DNA from: Symsagittifera roscoffensis
Lineage: Eukaryota; Xenacoelomorpha; Acoela; Convolutidae
Direction: 5' to 3'
Assembly: GCF_963678635.1 (NCBI RefSeq)
Contig: NC_087066.1
Location: forward strand, 60,730,875-60,794,874
DNA: 64,000 bases
Part shown: positions 8,403 to 18,359 of the stretch, piece by piece
How the letters are laid out: every line of letters begins with the position of its first letter
Position numbering within the stretch: position 1 is the stretch's first letter
Notes under the pieces: model-generated
What the model was told of the DNA's origin: nothing
The model's database searches: none
Seen by the model: only the letters and a program-made list of their open reading frames with translations
Translations under genes and position numbers: made by a program

Positions 8403-10181
8403 TACATGACGGACTGGGACAAATACCTGCCACAGGTAGTAGGAGCCTACAACAGTACACAGCACTCAACTACGGGCATCAGTCCTTTCATGATGTTGAC
8501 GGGCAGGGAGAGAGCAATGCCTCTGACATTCTTTTACCCGGAATACGAGGGGAAAAGGACGTCGCCTCAGGCATACGTGAAAGAAGCGATCAAAAGACAA
8601 CAGGAGTTGAACGAGCTATGCAGGAGGAACACGGCGCAAGCGCAAATGAGGCAACGCAGGAAATACGACGAAAAAATATTAAGAGCAAAGCCATATGAAG
8701 TGGGCCAATACGTGTGGGTCTTCCAAAATGTAATACCGCCCAAGGGAACAAAGAAACTACTCAAGAAGTGGAGGGGACCATTCATGATAACGGAGGTTCA
8801 TCAACAAGGACGGTTCTATCGCTTGAGTACTGGGCGAGCGGCACATTATGAAAATCTGAAGCCTCACGTCCCGTCCCCAGAGGATTGGTGCATACCGAAG
8901 GACATGGAGGGTCTTGAGTACCTGGTGGTAGAGCCAGCGTGTGAAGTGAATGAGAAAGGTACTCGAGAGAAAAATGATGGCAATGAGAACTTGAGTTTGG
9001 ACGACAATGAAAAGATAGGAGTGGGGTCTGATGCAGGATCATTTGTAGAAGAAGACTGGAACGACCCGGAGCAAGACGAGGTGCCGAAGTGGATGGAGCC
9101 GGATCGACCAACACCACCGAAAACCAGGACTGGCAATCGTAAACGCACCGGCATGAGGTACAACAGGTACGGGGATGACTTCTTGATCGATAAGATACAG
9201 CAAGACAATTTGGCCGAGGAATTACTGAAGGCAGGCGAACTGGAAGCCGGAGAGGAATGGCAGGTCATTGACGATGGTGGTCATTATCCGCAGGATGATT
9301 ACTCGACGCCAGAAGTAGAAACGGATCTCGAACAGAGTGAGATAGAGAGGAGGGAGAACACGAACTTGAGGATTCTAGAGTGGATGCGTGATGTCAAAGA
9401 CGAGAGCCGCGAAGGACAAAGCATTCAGCAAGTCGATGTATCAGCAGCAAATTACATGAAGACAGAGGACCCTCTTTTCGGATGGACGGCAACAGACAGG
9501 CCACTGGACATTCCTCAGGACAATTCAGACCCGACAACATCGACGGGGACGTCGATAAATATTTTTGTCCGGGGAGTGGGGGTAGGACTTACCCACACCG
9601 AAAATTTGATGATAAAGAAGCTCAAGGAAGTGAGAGAAACGAGCGAATTGGAACTGGAGGAAGAAGAGCCAGAGCCTACTATAGGTCGGAATTTCAAAAC
9701 GAAATTCGAAATACCCAATGAATACTCGGAGAACATCATGATAACGGATAGCGACTTCATCCTGTCAAACAGGACCAGCGCCATCTGCATCACGGCGGAC
9801 ATGAGTTTCAAATCAAGATTGGAAGCTGACTTCAAAAGAGAGTACCAGAATGTAGAGTTTCTGTTCAGACAGAGACCAGGACTGGGAGGGATGGCAGCGC
9901 TTCCACCGTCAGTGGCACAAGTCCCGGGCAAATATCTGTGCTTCTTAGTAACGAGGGTCAATGACAGGAACACAATTGATCCCGAACACGTGATATTGGC
10001 ACTAACAAGATTACGAGACTTCATGATTGAAAGAGGGATAACAGAGGTCTCAATGCCGGTGTATGACCCAAACAGGGGCAAACTGAGCCCAAGGGAATTG
10101 TACGCTATCCTACATGTGGTCTTTGCAGAAACTGAGATAATGGTGTATCTTCATAAGAAGTACTACTTGAGCATCGCCTGA
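8388..10181 (+). pseudogene. pol: Integrase C-terminus plus macro-like domain, copy A
   Basis: 597 codons in the same frame as gag, but cut off from it by two stops and lacking a credible start codon. The first ~60 residues are the end of the integrase core (the NSTQHSTTG segment), followed by a GPY/F-type module (KKWRGPF, about residues 125-160), then an acidic linker. From about residue 445 to the end is a macro-like domain (FLVTRVNDRN, SMPVYDPNRGK, then a VVFAETEI strand), resembling the TARG1/OARD1 type of ADP-ribose hydrolase. It would normally be the last part of Gag-Pol. Translation here would need readthrough or a separate message, so I call it a broken remnant. Confidence 0.75.
9539..9600 (+). 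promoter_or_regulatory. Internal stem-loop plus GTCCGGGGAG module, copy A
   Basis: A perfect stem ATCGAC/GTCGAT (9539-9544 and 9551-9556) encloses the loop GGGGAC. Ten bases later comes GTCCGGGGAG (9567-9576); its GTCC can pair with loop GGAC. A second inverted repeat, GTGGG...CCCAC, follows. The block lies in coding sequence before the macro-like domain and is almost unchanged at the nucleotide level in B and C. The same module type sits at the 3' LTR edge, so a cis role such as an internal plus-strand primer site is plausible but unproven. Confidence 0.6.
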
Positions 10182-10683
10182 GTCGGGTACATGGGGGTAT
10201 CGAGTCGGGTGTGAGGGAGGAGTCTTGAGTTAGGTACTGGGGTGCGGCGCAGGTAAAGGGATCTTAAGATATGATTGGCATGACAATTGAATTTTAAAAA
10301 AGAGTTAACGGTGCTAAAACATAAAATGAATCTGCATGCTTTTAAGGAAATTCCAATTGAATTGTTTTAAGTGATATGAGAATGATAAGATTTTAACCAT
10401 ACTGGTGAAAAGGGGGGCCTCTAGGTTAGGAATATGACATGTGAAGTTTTAATATGCTTTCTGTTTTCAGATCAAGTTTGAAAAACAAAGTTGAAAATCC
10501 AACTATACTCGAAGCGAGAAACAGAAAGGGAAATCTTGATTGAACTCGCGATAATCCGCACCTACAGCAAGTATTTGCAAGGGAACGTTTCTAGAGAATT
10601 CTTGAGTTGGGTAATACTTAAGTCGGTTGGGTAATTCTTGAGCTGGTTAACACATACCTATATACATCCCGAAGTCACGAAGA
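10182..10683 (+). other. Spacer between gag-pol and ORF2, with splice acceptor
   Basis: This 502-nt non-coding spacer contains a polypurine run GTGAAAAGGGGGG (10405-10417) and a strong 3' splice-site-like sequence ending TTTCTGTTTTCAG at 10470, 214 nt before the ORF2 start. Both recur in copy B. I infer that ORF2 is expressed from a spliced subgenomic RNA, as env genes are. The donor has not been located. Confidence 0.55.
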
Positions 10684-11664
10684 ATGGCAGACCGATTCTG
10701 GAAATCCATGCCCGCGGCCCTGAAGAAGCCCATTCTTGATAAGCTGTACAGACGCCTGAGGGACTTGGACTACACCCAAATAGACGAGAGAATGGCGGTG
10801 ATGCTGAATGCCATCCTCCAGTTGGAGGACCAGGGTGAGTGCAGGGAGTCTGAAACGGAGGCTGTCTTGATGATCGGGTACACCACCGAGGGTATATCAA
10901 ACCAAGAACAGACCAGATGGTTGTCTTGGAACGTGGATGGAGGAGTAAGGGGCTTTGACTTGGCAAGGAATCCTGGCCTGAGTAACAACACTGAATATGG
11001 CGCAGGGGAGTTCCCACTACCGACTAGGCCAACAGCAAGATCTACAAGCCAGGGCTCGAGTAGGGTGCCGTCGATGACGCGAGCGCAACACACGACCGAG
11101 GCATATCCGGATCTGGGTGTTCTAAAGAAAGAGCTCGAGAAGGCGCAGAAGGAAAGGAACAAGGCGAACCTCGATCGGGATCAGGCGAAGCTGGATCGGG
11201 AGAAGATTCAGCTGGAGAGAGACCAGGCAGTCAACGAGCGAGATCAGACTCTGAGGTTACTTGAGGTGCTAAAAGTTGAACATCAGCAGGAACTAAGGGT
11301 GCGGGAGAGCGCCGCGAATCGTGATCAACTGAAGTCGGAGTTGGACAGAATAGAACAACGACAACGCGAGCTTGATGCACAGAAGGGAGCCAGGCCACAG
11401 GAGCGAGTGGTTACCAGCTCGAGGCCAGAGTCACGCATGGAGGTGGACGAAGCCCCCAGGGCAAGAGCACGGTTTAACATTGACCGCGAGGCCCGGGAAC
11501 ACATGAGTGAGGGGTTGGAAGTCTGGATACCGAATGACGCAACGTCTTCCTTGCGTAGCCTAGAGACGCAACCTGTACGCCCACTGATGGATGTGGTGCT
11601 GCCGGGATATACCCCAACCTCGACCTCGAGTGACACTCAGGTGAGCGGCGGCTCATCGCGTTGA
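10684..11664 (+). CDS. ORF2 N-terminal part, copy A (coiled coil)
   Basis: 326 codons from the ATG at 10684, 214 nt after the splice acceptor. Residues 1-~110 form a compact domain I do not recognise (starts MADRFWKSMP). Residues ~140-240 are a long charged coiled coil with repeated LDRDQ/LERDQ heptads, suggesting self-assembly. The frame ends at TGA 11662-11664 because of a one-base deletion relative to copy B, where the reading continues uninterrupted (SSRLKELGE). The following frame is thus the rest of the same protein, about 2,960 codons in total. The element has lost the full-length product unless ribosomes shift here. Confidence 0.8.
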   Translation: MADRFWKSMPAALKKPILDKLYRRLRDLDYTQIDERMAVMLNAILQLEDQGECRESETEAVLMIGYTTEGISNQEQTRWLSWNVDGGVRGFDLARNPGLSNNTEYGAGEFPLPTRPTARSTSQGSSRVPSMTRAQHTTEAYPDLGVLKKELEKAQKERNKANLDRDQAKLDREKIQLERDQAVNERDQTLRLLEVLKVEHQQELRVRESAANRDQLKSELDRIEQRQRELDAQKGARPQERVVTSSRPESRMEVDEAPRARARFNIDREAREHMSEGLEVWIPNDATSSLRSLETQPVRPLMDVVLPGYTPTSTSSDTQVSGGSSR

Positions 11665-14600
11665 AAGAACTGGGCGAGAGATTGCGACAAAAGAGTCGTG
11701 AGAGTTCGGCAAGACCGGGGCTTCCCCCGACGTGGAGGGAACAGCCGGTCAGGAGCGTCGTGATCTCGAGTTATAAGAAGAATACAGAGGGGAGGTACCA
11801 CAGGCACAATCGGCTGGACTGGAGTGCGGAGCAGAAAGCTAGGAGAGACTGCTTTCATGATGCGGCCTGGGTGCAGTATTTGGCGCCACCCCGGGTGCCA
11901 GAAGGTGCGGTTCACCTAATCGTAGGGGACAGCCTGGTGCGGGTGTTGACCCGGATCCAATCGCACTGGCAGACAGGGATCTTGAGTTTCGCTGGAGCTG
12001 CCACGCCACAGATGTTGGCAACGCTTGACATGCTAGGGATGACTAAAGTATACACGGTGACTCTGATGATCGGGACTAACGATGTATCAAGGGGAGAAGC
12101 AAGGAAAATAACGAGGCTACACGACAAGATGAGCTGCCTTCTTGAGGAGCTGAGGATCCAGATGGACCCCATCCTGTTGACGGTATGTACCGTCCCCTAC
12201 AACATGATGTTTGATCAGCACGCCTTGGAGATGAACGAGAAGGTGCGGAACCTAAACAAGATGATCCGAGATATCCACCGCAAGAGTGTGCTCCCTGTCA
12301 GACTGTTGGACGTGGCAGAGCGCATGGAGAAAGAGGGATTCCCTGAAGACACCTCCAATGATGGAATACATTTCGATAGACCACGGGGAGCAGAGTGGCT
12401 AAACGACGTCTTCCAAGAACACATAAATACGCTAGAGGCGGATCTGCTAGAGACAGCCCAATTCACATTAGGACCACCTCCGAACCCACCATTCCTTGCC
12501 TCAAGGGCCTTGTCTGGTCGCTTGGGACCGAGAGTTGACACTAGAGAAAGTTCGAGGAGCAACCAGACCAGATTGCAGAGTGTCACGCCAATGGAGTTTG
12601 AAGAGGTGACGTCATCAACACCTCCAGGCTCGGCGATATCCTCTGTGGTAGTGGCAGAGAACAAGCGGGAAAAGAGATCTATGGAGACCGCTCGCTTGAG
12701 ATATCCTGAGAAGGTGAAAGAACTGGACCTAGAGGGTTTGGAATGCAGGCGAGAATTGGCGGAGACCCTGGGGATTGAACGAGTGTCGCACGAGGATTTA
12801 AACAGACATCATTGCGTGGACTGGTTGAAAGCTCATGAGGCACACTTCTCGAGAACGAAATTGACGGAGACCGCAGATCTGACCGGAATTCCCACAAAAG
12901 CGATCATGGGACCCATTAACTACAGACCTCTCAAGCTGTTAGGGAGTCCTGGACTCATAGTAGAACCCCCCAAACACCGAACGAGCATCGCCAGAATCAG
13001 GTTGGCGACCCCGGCACAGTTGAAAGTGGTGGACAAGCTACTCAATCCGGGGGGAATGGAATTGCCAGATGCCGCCTACGAAGGCTCGAAGTTGGCGGAA
13101 GATCCCAGGTACGGGAAGCCCTGTGGCAGCACCCAGCTGGCCAAAACCTTGGCAGTTTATGATAGAGCAGATCCAGCTGCTGTGAGAGTAGTCATTGTGG
13201 CGGGATCGGACTTCGAAGGAACGTCTCCCAAGTTGTTCTGGCCGGAGACTCTGATATACTCTTTGCCAGGAGCTGAATTAAACCAGATGTTAACTCTGGT
13301 GGTGGCAATAAAGTCAGAGATGCCCTGTGAGCCTGAGTTGCTATTGTTTGCAGGAATGAATGATCACCTGCACGCGATGGGACTTCTTGAGCAGCTAAAG
13401 GGCAATGAAATTCCGACATCGAGGAAGATATGGGAAGCCATTCAGGCGTTGTTTGCAGCGATGAATGAAGTGCAGGAGAATGTTGTCTCGAGATTTGGAT
13501 CCAAGACGAAGGTGGTGTTCACCACATCCCCTGGATACGCGAATATGCCACCTGCCCTACAATTCGTGTACGCGGTCTTGATCCTAATAGCAGAGGGGAA
13601 CGAATGGCGGATTCTAATGGCAGACCCCAATCGGGAGTTGGAGCCATCGAACCTGAGGCTTCGCAAGTCAGAATTGGCGGCGGCATGGGCGGACATATCT
13701 CATGCACTGAGGGGCTTTTATGGATTAGCCGACATCCTGATCGTATTAGACGAGGTGCTTTTGCTAGAGATATCGAACTTTGCCAGGCAACTTAAGTTCA
13801 GCCCAGTCATTGGGGAAGATCACCCGGCGACAAGCCAATTGACGGCCAGCTTGTGGTTTCGGAGCATGGATGTGAAGATCACAAATTCCACCAGCAAGTC
13901 TAGAGGTCCTAGTAACGAGAGAAGAAATGTGGCTGAGACGGAAAAGCAATTAGAATCGATGAAGTATCGCTTGACGCAAGAGAATGGCTGGTGGCCATTT
14001 TTGACACCAAGGCTGGAGAACGCCACGAACAAGACGAGGGAGGAAGCACCACCCCTCGTGAAACAAGTCTGGAGTTTTCTGGAGAAACAACTGGAGCTGG
14101 CCGAAACAAGAGACATGACGGTGGCTAGATTTGTCTCGGCCGCCAATGAAGTGACGATTGGAGGGTTCTGGAGAGAGCACGCCAAGGGTGAATTGAGGAC
14201 TAGGAGGGATTATGAGATTCTCAAGTTCTTGAGTCCTTGCTGGGAGAAGGAATTCATGGCAGGAATGTTCGGCACCACGGCGACTATCTTTGGAGCCTTC
14301 GTGCAGGAGATACTGGGCATGCCCATCAGCCTGCTCTTGGCTTTGTATTTGGTTTACCCCAGATACTTGTTCAACATGGGCCCAGCATACATGTTTAGTC
14401 GAGGAGTGGAGACACTTCGAGTTGATGGGTACCTGGCACTATTACTCTTGACCCATGGGGAATTGGTGTCGTTTCATCGATTAATGGAATATGGAGAGCC
14501 TCTGTCTATGGGGAGAGTCCACTCGAGCCTTGAAACCAGCTCCTACAAGTGTGCCGCGGGGTTGAAGACGTTGTTGGTGCAATACCTCATGATGCAGAAT

Positions 14601-17600
14601 CGGCACATGACGGGTGAAGATGAGAATCCAACCTCGAGAGAAGAATGGAAGAAGACGAATAGAGGGATGCCTCTGCTGACGGACCTATGCCTGGCAATGA
14701 GGTCGGACCCAATGGGGATAATCCGGGGCCTAGAGGAGGTGGTGACCTGCATTTATGGTCCAGCAGTGACGTACGCGTTCCCAGACCCCCTGGTGACAAC
14801 GTATCGTCACTCTGTAACGCACTTGAGTCTTATCAGTATACTGGATGGGACGGCGTTAAATTGGTGTCAGCAGGAGGTGCTCAGAGGGCGAATGAGCAAC
14901 ACGGTACTCTTTGGAAAGGTGAAAGATGCCGAGCTAATAGTGTACAACTTCAGGGGGCAAATGCAATGTAGAATGGGAGGCAAGCGAGAGGGTCCCATCG
15001 AAATGTATCCCAAATTCTGGAACTTGAACCCATTGACAGCAGACGGACGAGAAATCTTGAGAATTCCTGCCTGGAAGGAGTGCTTCGCACTGGTGAAGAG
15101 GGAGCTGGAGACCATAATGGAGAAAGAAATCCTCCCAGCCACCATGCCTGAGTTCCCAATAGTCAGGAGGATGACCTTAGGAATGAACAGTCCCTTGGTA
15201 GTTCCCTCCATAATGGCGAGGATGACGACGGAGGAAATGCAGAAGTATTTCACTGATGGCTGGGACCCCCTGTTCATCGGCTACACGGCGGCGGTCTACT
15301 TCCATACTAGCGAGGCGAAGGTAAATTCGTGGACGACGCGAGCGAAAAAGATGAGAGGTTCGCAGCCCCCCGGATATGAGGTGCGAAAGGTCTTGAGAGC
15401 TCTTGAGCAGGAGGGACTTGAGAACATGCTACCCATATGGGATGATGGCAGGATGATCGTGATGGAGGGGCACGTCGCATTGGTGGACGACATGAAATTT
15501 GCAACGAGAAAATACAGGGCACCCTATGGCTTAGAACAGGTGGAAGTGAGACAGGAGGGAAAAGAACTAGATGCAGCAGGTCAACTGCACGTAGCCCTGA
15601 CGGAGTACAAGAAATTGGACCCTACGACACCATCACCACTGTCAGTGGACACGCCTGGAGACAAGAGGAGTGGACCCGTCGAGGACCGATTTAAGAAAAT
15701 TCTCGAGAGAAGGAGACATGAATCAGAAGAAGAGAGTATGGATGAAACTCTCAGTGAAGCCGGTGAAGACATGGAAGTGGGGAATACGCCTGAACCAGGG
15801 CCATCAGGGGAGGAGCTCACCACTCAAGAGCTGTTGAAAGACTTGAGCGAGGAGAATTGGGCAGATACTGCCACCCCACCTCTGAATCCGTCCCCCCGGA
15901 AGAATCTGGAATTGCCATTGGCAAATGAGACCTTCAATATGGGGATGATACTCTTGAGCTCGGAGGAAAGGGAAAGGAACACTTTCGAAGGGAACAGGGA
16001 CATATTCCTGGGGTCTCTGAAGAACGATGCTTGGCAGGAGTTCTTGGAAGAATTCAATCAAGAAGTGGGCAGCGAGACGACGCTGGACAAGTTCAAGGAG
16101 GAACTGTGGGACACAATCGTAAGATTTGGAGAACCGCTTCTGATAGGAACGGGCCTGGATGAGAAGGCGAGAAAAGAGCTGCTGAGCAAGCTGGTAGAGC
16201 TGAGGAATTCACGATCGAAGACTAGAGAAGAAAAATGTGAGGACAGCTCTACTCTGAAACAAAAAACTGTAGATAAAATAGTTAATGATATAAAAAGGGA
16301 TAAGATTGGGACTAGTAATATGATTAAAAGTACTAATATCCTTAAGGCTCGAGCAGGGGGGAGGCAAGAGTTGGAGGGATTGGAGGTAGACAGAGAGGTC
16401 GAATCAGTGATGATAGCCACAACACCCTCAAGCAGAGATGTGAAGACTCGCAAGAGGAAGAGAGAAGTGGAGGGATTGGGTAGTCCTTCAGTGGATGCTG
16501 TTTCGGAAGGAAACTTGAGAGAGACGGCGCCCATGGTTTTGGCTCGATGCAAGACGGCGGCATACAAGAGCAGCTCGGAGCTCAGAAGACCACTTGAAGT
16601 AGAGAGGGAAATAGAGGTTTCCACCAGTTCGACATCGGAGGAAGACTTCAAGCCTCAGAAGATAAACGTGAAGAGAGGTTCAACGAACGGACAGACATGG
16701 GAAGTAGATGTCGGCAAAGAATGGATCTCGAAGGCACACCAGGCCACGGGCAAGCGAGTGACAAGTGATCCATTGGAGAGGAACAAGACGAGGAACACCT
16801 CCCGGACGTGGTGGGTGGCCCTCGAGACATTGAAGGAAATGGAGGACTGCTTGAAGAAATTGGACAGTGGAGTAGCTCGCAAGCGACGCAATTGGGCCAC
16901 CCAGCAAAAGGCCGAGGTTAATAAAATAGAAGTGGCGAATCAGCTGAAGAGGTCCTGGCAGAACTTGTTGAAGGATCATTTTGAAGAGGCAATGAGGACA
17001 TCCTCATCAGCACCACCATTAATGGCGAATCCCTTCGTTAGAACTGCAGGACAATTAATGTTCACCTGGAGTCTGGTGGGAATAGAGTTGGAAACACTGA
17101 CCTCGTATGACAGGCTGAAGTTGGGAAGCAAAAAGCTAGATGTGTATCAGGCATTGATGCAACACGTGGCTAGGGACAATTCAGGCTTGAGCCTGGCTAG
17201 GAGAAAGGATGCCACATGTTTCTTGAGATGGATAATGTCAATGATGTCTGATAGTACCATCTTGGCATGCCACCAGAGAGCAAACGGAAGTAAAACCGTG
17301 GAAAAAAGAGTCTCAACGATCATCTTAAACGTGTATCAGAGTACTGGTATAGAAAAAGAAGATGGTTCCAGACTGTCCCTAGAGAACTACAGAAAGCTGG
17401 ACGAGGTACGGAGATTTTATAATAAGAAGTTCGAGGAAGAACATGATGTTCACCGTAACCTGGCCTCGTCAGAGCAGTACTCGAGACTCAGCGAGAAGGG
17501 GGAATACCAATATGTGTCGGGAGTAATGGGAATAGCCTACAACCCCTTCTTAGACTCGGAAACTGGAGGTGCCCACAGAAACCATGAGGTAGCGGAGCTA

Positions 17601-18359
17601 CTGAAGTTTTGGACAGAAAGAATAATGGAAATAGACGCGGTGGAAAAAGAGGGGCCGAGCATGGGCCTGATTCTTGAGAAAACACCAGAGGTGGTAAGCA
17701 TACCGCGCTCGAACAAGAGAGTTGAAGTGAACATGGGCGATGGAAATGGCTTGTTAACCACGAACTTGGGAGTGGTATGGAAGCTACTAAGACCCTCCTG
17801 GTGTCCACATCCCCACGCGAGTCTGATCGAGGAAACCACCGAGCGAGTGAGGTTAGCACCAACGGAAGATGAAGATCTGGTAAAGTTGAGTGTGCTGCAT
17901 AAGCTAATCTTACCTCAGATGCAAGAGCCAAGCGAAAAGACGAACAATCCCGGGTCAGCGAAGAAATTGGAGCCGGGTAGCTGTCTGGATTCGACGTGTG
18001 GAAACGGAGAGCACACCTGCGATGGACGGTCATGCGTCAGAATACTGTCCTTTCAAAAAGAAGACCTGGTCACTTGGTTCGAAGACATCACGGAAAGGGA
18101 GAGAAGTGAAGTGCAAATAGTAGCGGAGTGTTACGCGAGAACCACGGTGAATATAGCGACAGCTCTTGGATTCTTCTCGAGAATGTGTAGTTTGCAGTCA
18201 TTGGAAAGACTAGAGTCTGAACACCATTGGGTGACGGCGTTGAGCGTAGAATCATGGCCTGGGGTGTTGCAGGTGACTCAAAAACACATCCGGAGCTGGA
18301 AAGTTGGCCTTGAGGCAGAAATGGGGTTTCCCATGGCGAAGCTTATGGCCTGCCATTGA
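11661..18359 (+). CDS. ORF2 central part, copy A: SGNH hydrolase and giant unknown region
   Basis: 2,232 codons continuing ORF2 after the frameshift at 11662; the TTG at 11661 is not a real start. SGNH-hydrolase motifs are complete: GDS (serine codon 11931), SFAGA, GTND (12072) and DGIH (histidine codon 12369), the set that makes the catalytic Ser, oxyanion Gly and Asn, and Asp-His. Such enzymes hydrolyse esters of lipids or sugars; the substrate is unknown. A second SGNH-like unit follows, with GSD (13203) and GMND (13353) but no visible DxxH. The remaining ~1,500 residues have no domain I recognise, apart from a Cys-rich patch near 17995-18040. The frame ends from a one-base deletion near 18336 relative to copy B. 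Confidence 0.8.
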   Translation: MKELGERLRQKSRESSARPGLPPTWREQPVRSVVISSYKKNTEGRYHRHNRLDWSAEQKARRDCFHDAAWVQYLAPPRVPEGAVHLIVGDSLVRVLTRIQSHWQTGILSFAGAATPQMLATLDMLGMTKVYTVTLMIGTNDVSRGEARKITRLHDKMSCLLEELRIQMDPILLTVCTVPYNMMFDQHALEMNEKVRNLNKMIRDIHRKSVLPVRLLDVAERMEKEGFPEDTSNDGIHFDRPRGAEWLNDVFQEHINTLEADLLETAQFTLGPPPNPPFLASRALSGRLGPRVDTRESSRSNQTRLQSVTPMEFEEVTSSTPPGSAISSVVVAENKREKRSMETARLRYPEKVKELDLEGLECRRELAETLGIERVSHEDLNRHHCVDWLKAHEAHFSRTKLTETADLTGIPTKAIMGPINYRPLKLLGSPGLIVEPPKHRTSIARIRLATPAQLKVVDKLLNPGGMELPDAAYEGSKLAEDPRYGKPCGSTQLAKTLAVYDRADPAAVRVVIVAGSDFEGTSPKLFWPETLIYSLPGAELNQMLTLVVAIKSEMPCEPELLLFAGMNDHLHAMGLLEQLKGNEIPTSRKIWEAIQALFAAMNEVQENVVSRFGSKTKVVFTTSPGYANMPPALQFVYAVLILIAEGNEWRILMADPNRELEPSNLRLRKSELAAAWADISHALRGFYGLADILIVLDEVLLLEISNFARQLKFSPVIGEDHPATSQLTASLWFRSMDVKITNSTSKSRGPSNERRNVAETEKQLESMKYRLTQENGWWPFLTPRLENATNKTREEAPPLVKQVWSFLEKQLELAETRDMTVARFVSAANEVTIGGFWREHAKGELRTRRDYEILKFLSPCWEKEFMAGMFGTTATIFGAFVQEILGMPISLLLALYLVYPRYLFNMGPAYMFSRGVETLRVDGYLALLLLTHGELVSFHRLMEYGEPLSMGRVHSSLETSSYKCAAGLKTLLVQYLMMQNRHMTGEDENPTSREEWKKTNRGMPLLTDLCLAMRSDPMGIIRGLEEVVTCIYGPAVTYAFPDPLVTTYRHSVTHLSLISILDGTALNWCQQEVLRGRMSNTVLFGKVKDAELIVYNFRGQMQCRMGGKREGPIEMYPKFWNLNPLTADGREILRIPAWKECFALVKRELETIMEKEILPATMPEFPIVRRMTLGMNSPLVVPSIMARMTTEEMQKYFTDGWDPLFIGYTAAVYFHTSEAKVNSWTTRAKKMRGSQPPGYEVRKVLRALEQEGLENMLPIWDDGRMIVMEGHVALVDDMKFATRKYRAPYGLEQVEVRQEGKELDAAGQLHVALTEYKKLDPTTPSPLSVDTPGDKRSGPVEDRFKKILERRRHESEEESMDETLSEAGEDMEVGNTPEPGPSGEELTTQELLKDLSEENWADTATPPLNPSPRKNLELPLANETFNMGMILLSSEERERNTFEGNRDIFLGSLKNDAWQEFLEEFNQEVGSETTLDKFKEELWDTIVRFGEPLLIGTGLDEKARKELLSKLVELRNSRSKTREEKCEDSSTLKQKTVDKIVNDIKRDKIGTSNMIKSTNILKARAGGRQELEGLEVDREVESVMIATTPSSRDVKTRKRKREVEGLGSPSVDAVSEGNLRETAPMVLARCKTAAYKSSSELRRPLEVEREIEVSTSSTSEEDFKPQKINVKRGSTNGQTWEVDVGKEWISKAHQATGKRVTSDPLERNKTRNTSRTWWVALETLKEMEDCLKKLDSGVARKRRNWATQQKAEVNKIEVANQLKRSWQNLLKDHFEEAMRTSSSAPPLMANPFVRTAGQLMFTWSLVGIELETLTSYDRLKLGSKKLDVYQALMQHVARDNSGLSLARRKDATCFLRWIMSMMSDSTILACHQRANGSKTVEKRVSTIILNVYQSTGIEKEDGSRLSLENYRKLDEVRRFYNKKFEEEHDVHRNLASSEQYSRLSEKGEYQYVSGVMGIAYNPFLDSETGGAHRNHEVAELLKFWTERIMEIDAVEKEGPSMGLILEKTPEVVSIPRSNKRVEVNMGDGNGLLTTNLGVVWKLLRPSWCPHPHASLIEETTERVRLAPTEDEDLVKLSVLHKLILPQMQEPSEKTNNPGSAKKLEPGSCLDSTCGNGEHTCDGRSCVRILSFQKEDLVTWFEDITERERSEVQIVAECYARTTVNIATALGFFSRMCSLQSLERLESEHHWVTALSVESWPGVLQVTQKHIRSWKVGLEAEMGFPMAKLMACH

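Noticed and set aside
11640-11670. Programmed frameshift or overlapping stop/restart between ORF2 parts in copy A
   Set aside because: Copy B reads straight through in one frame at this position, so A simply lost one base.
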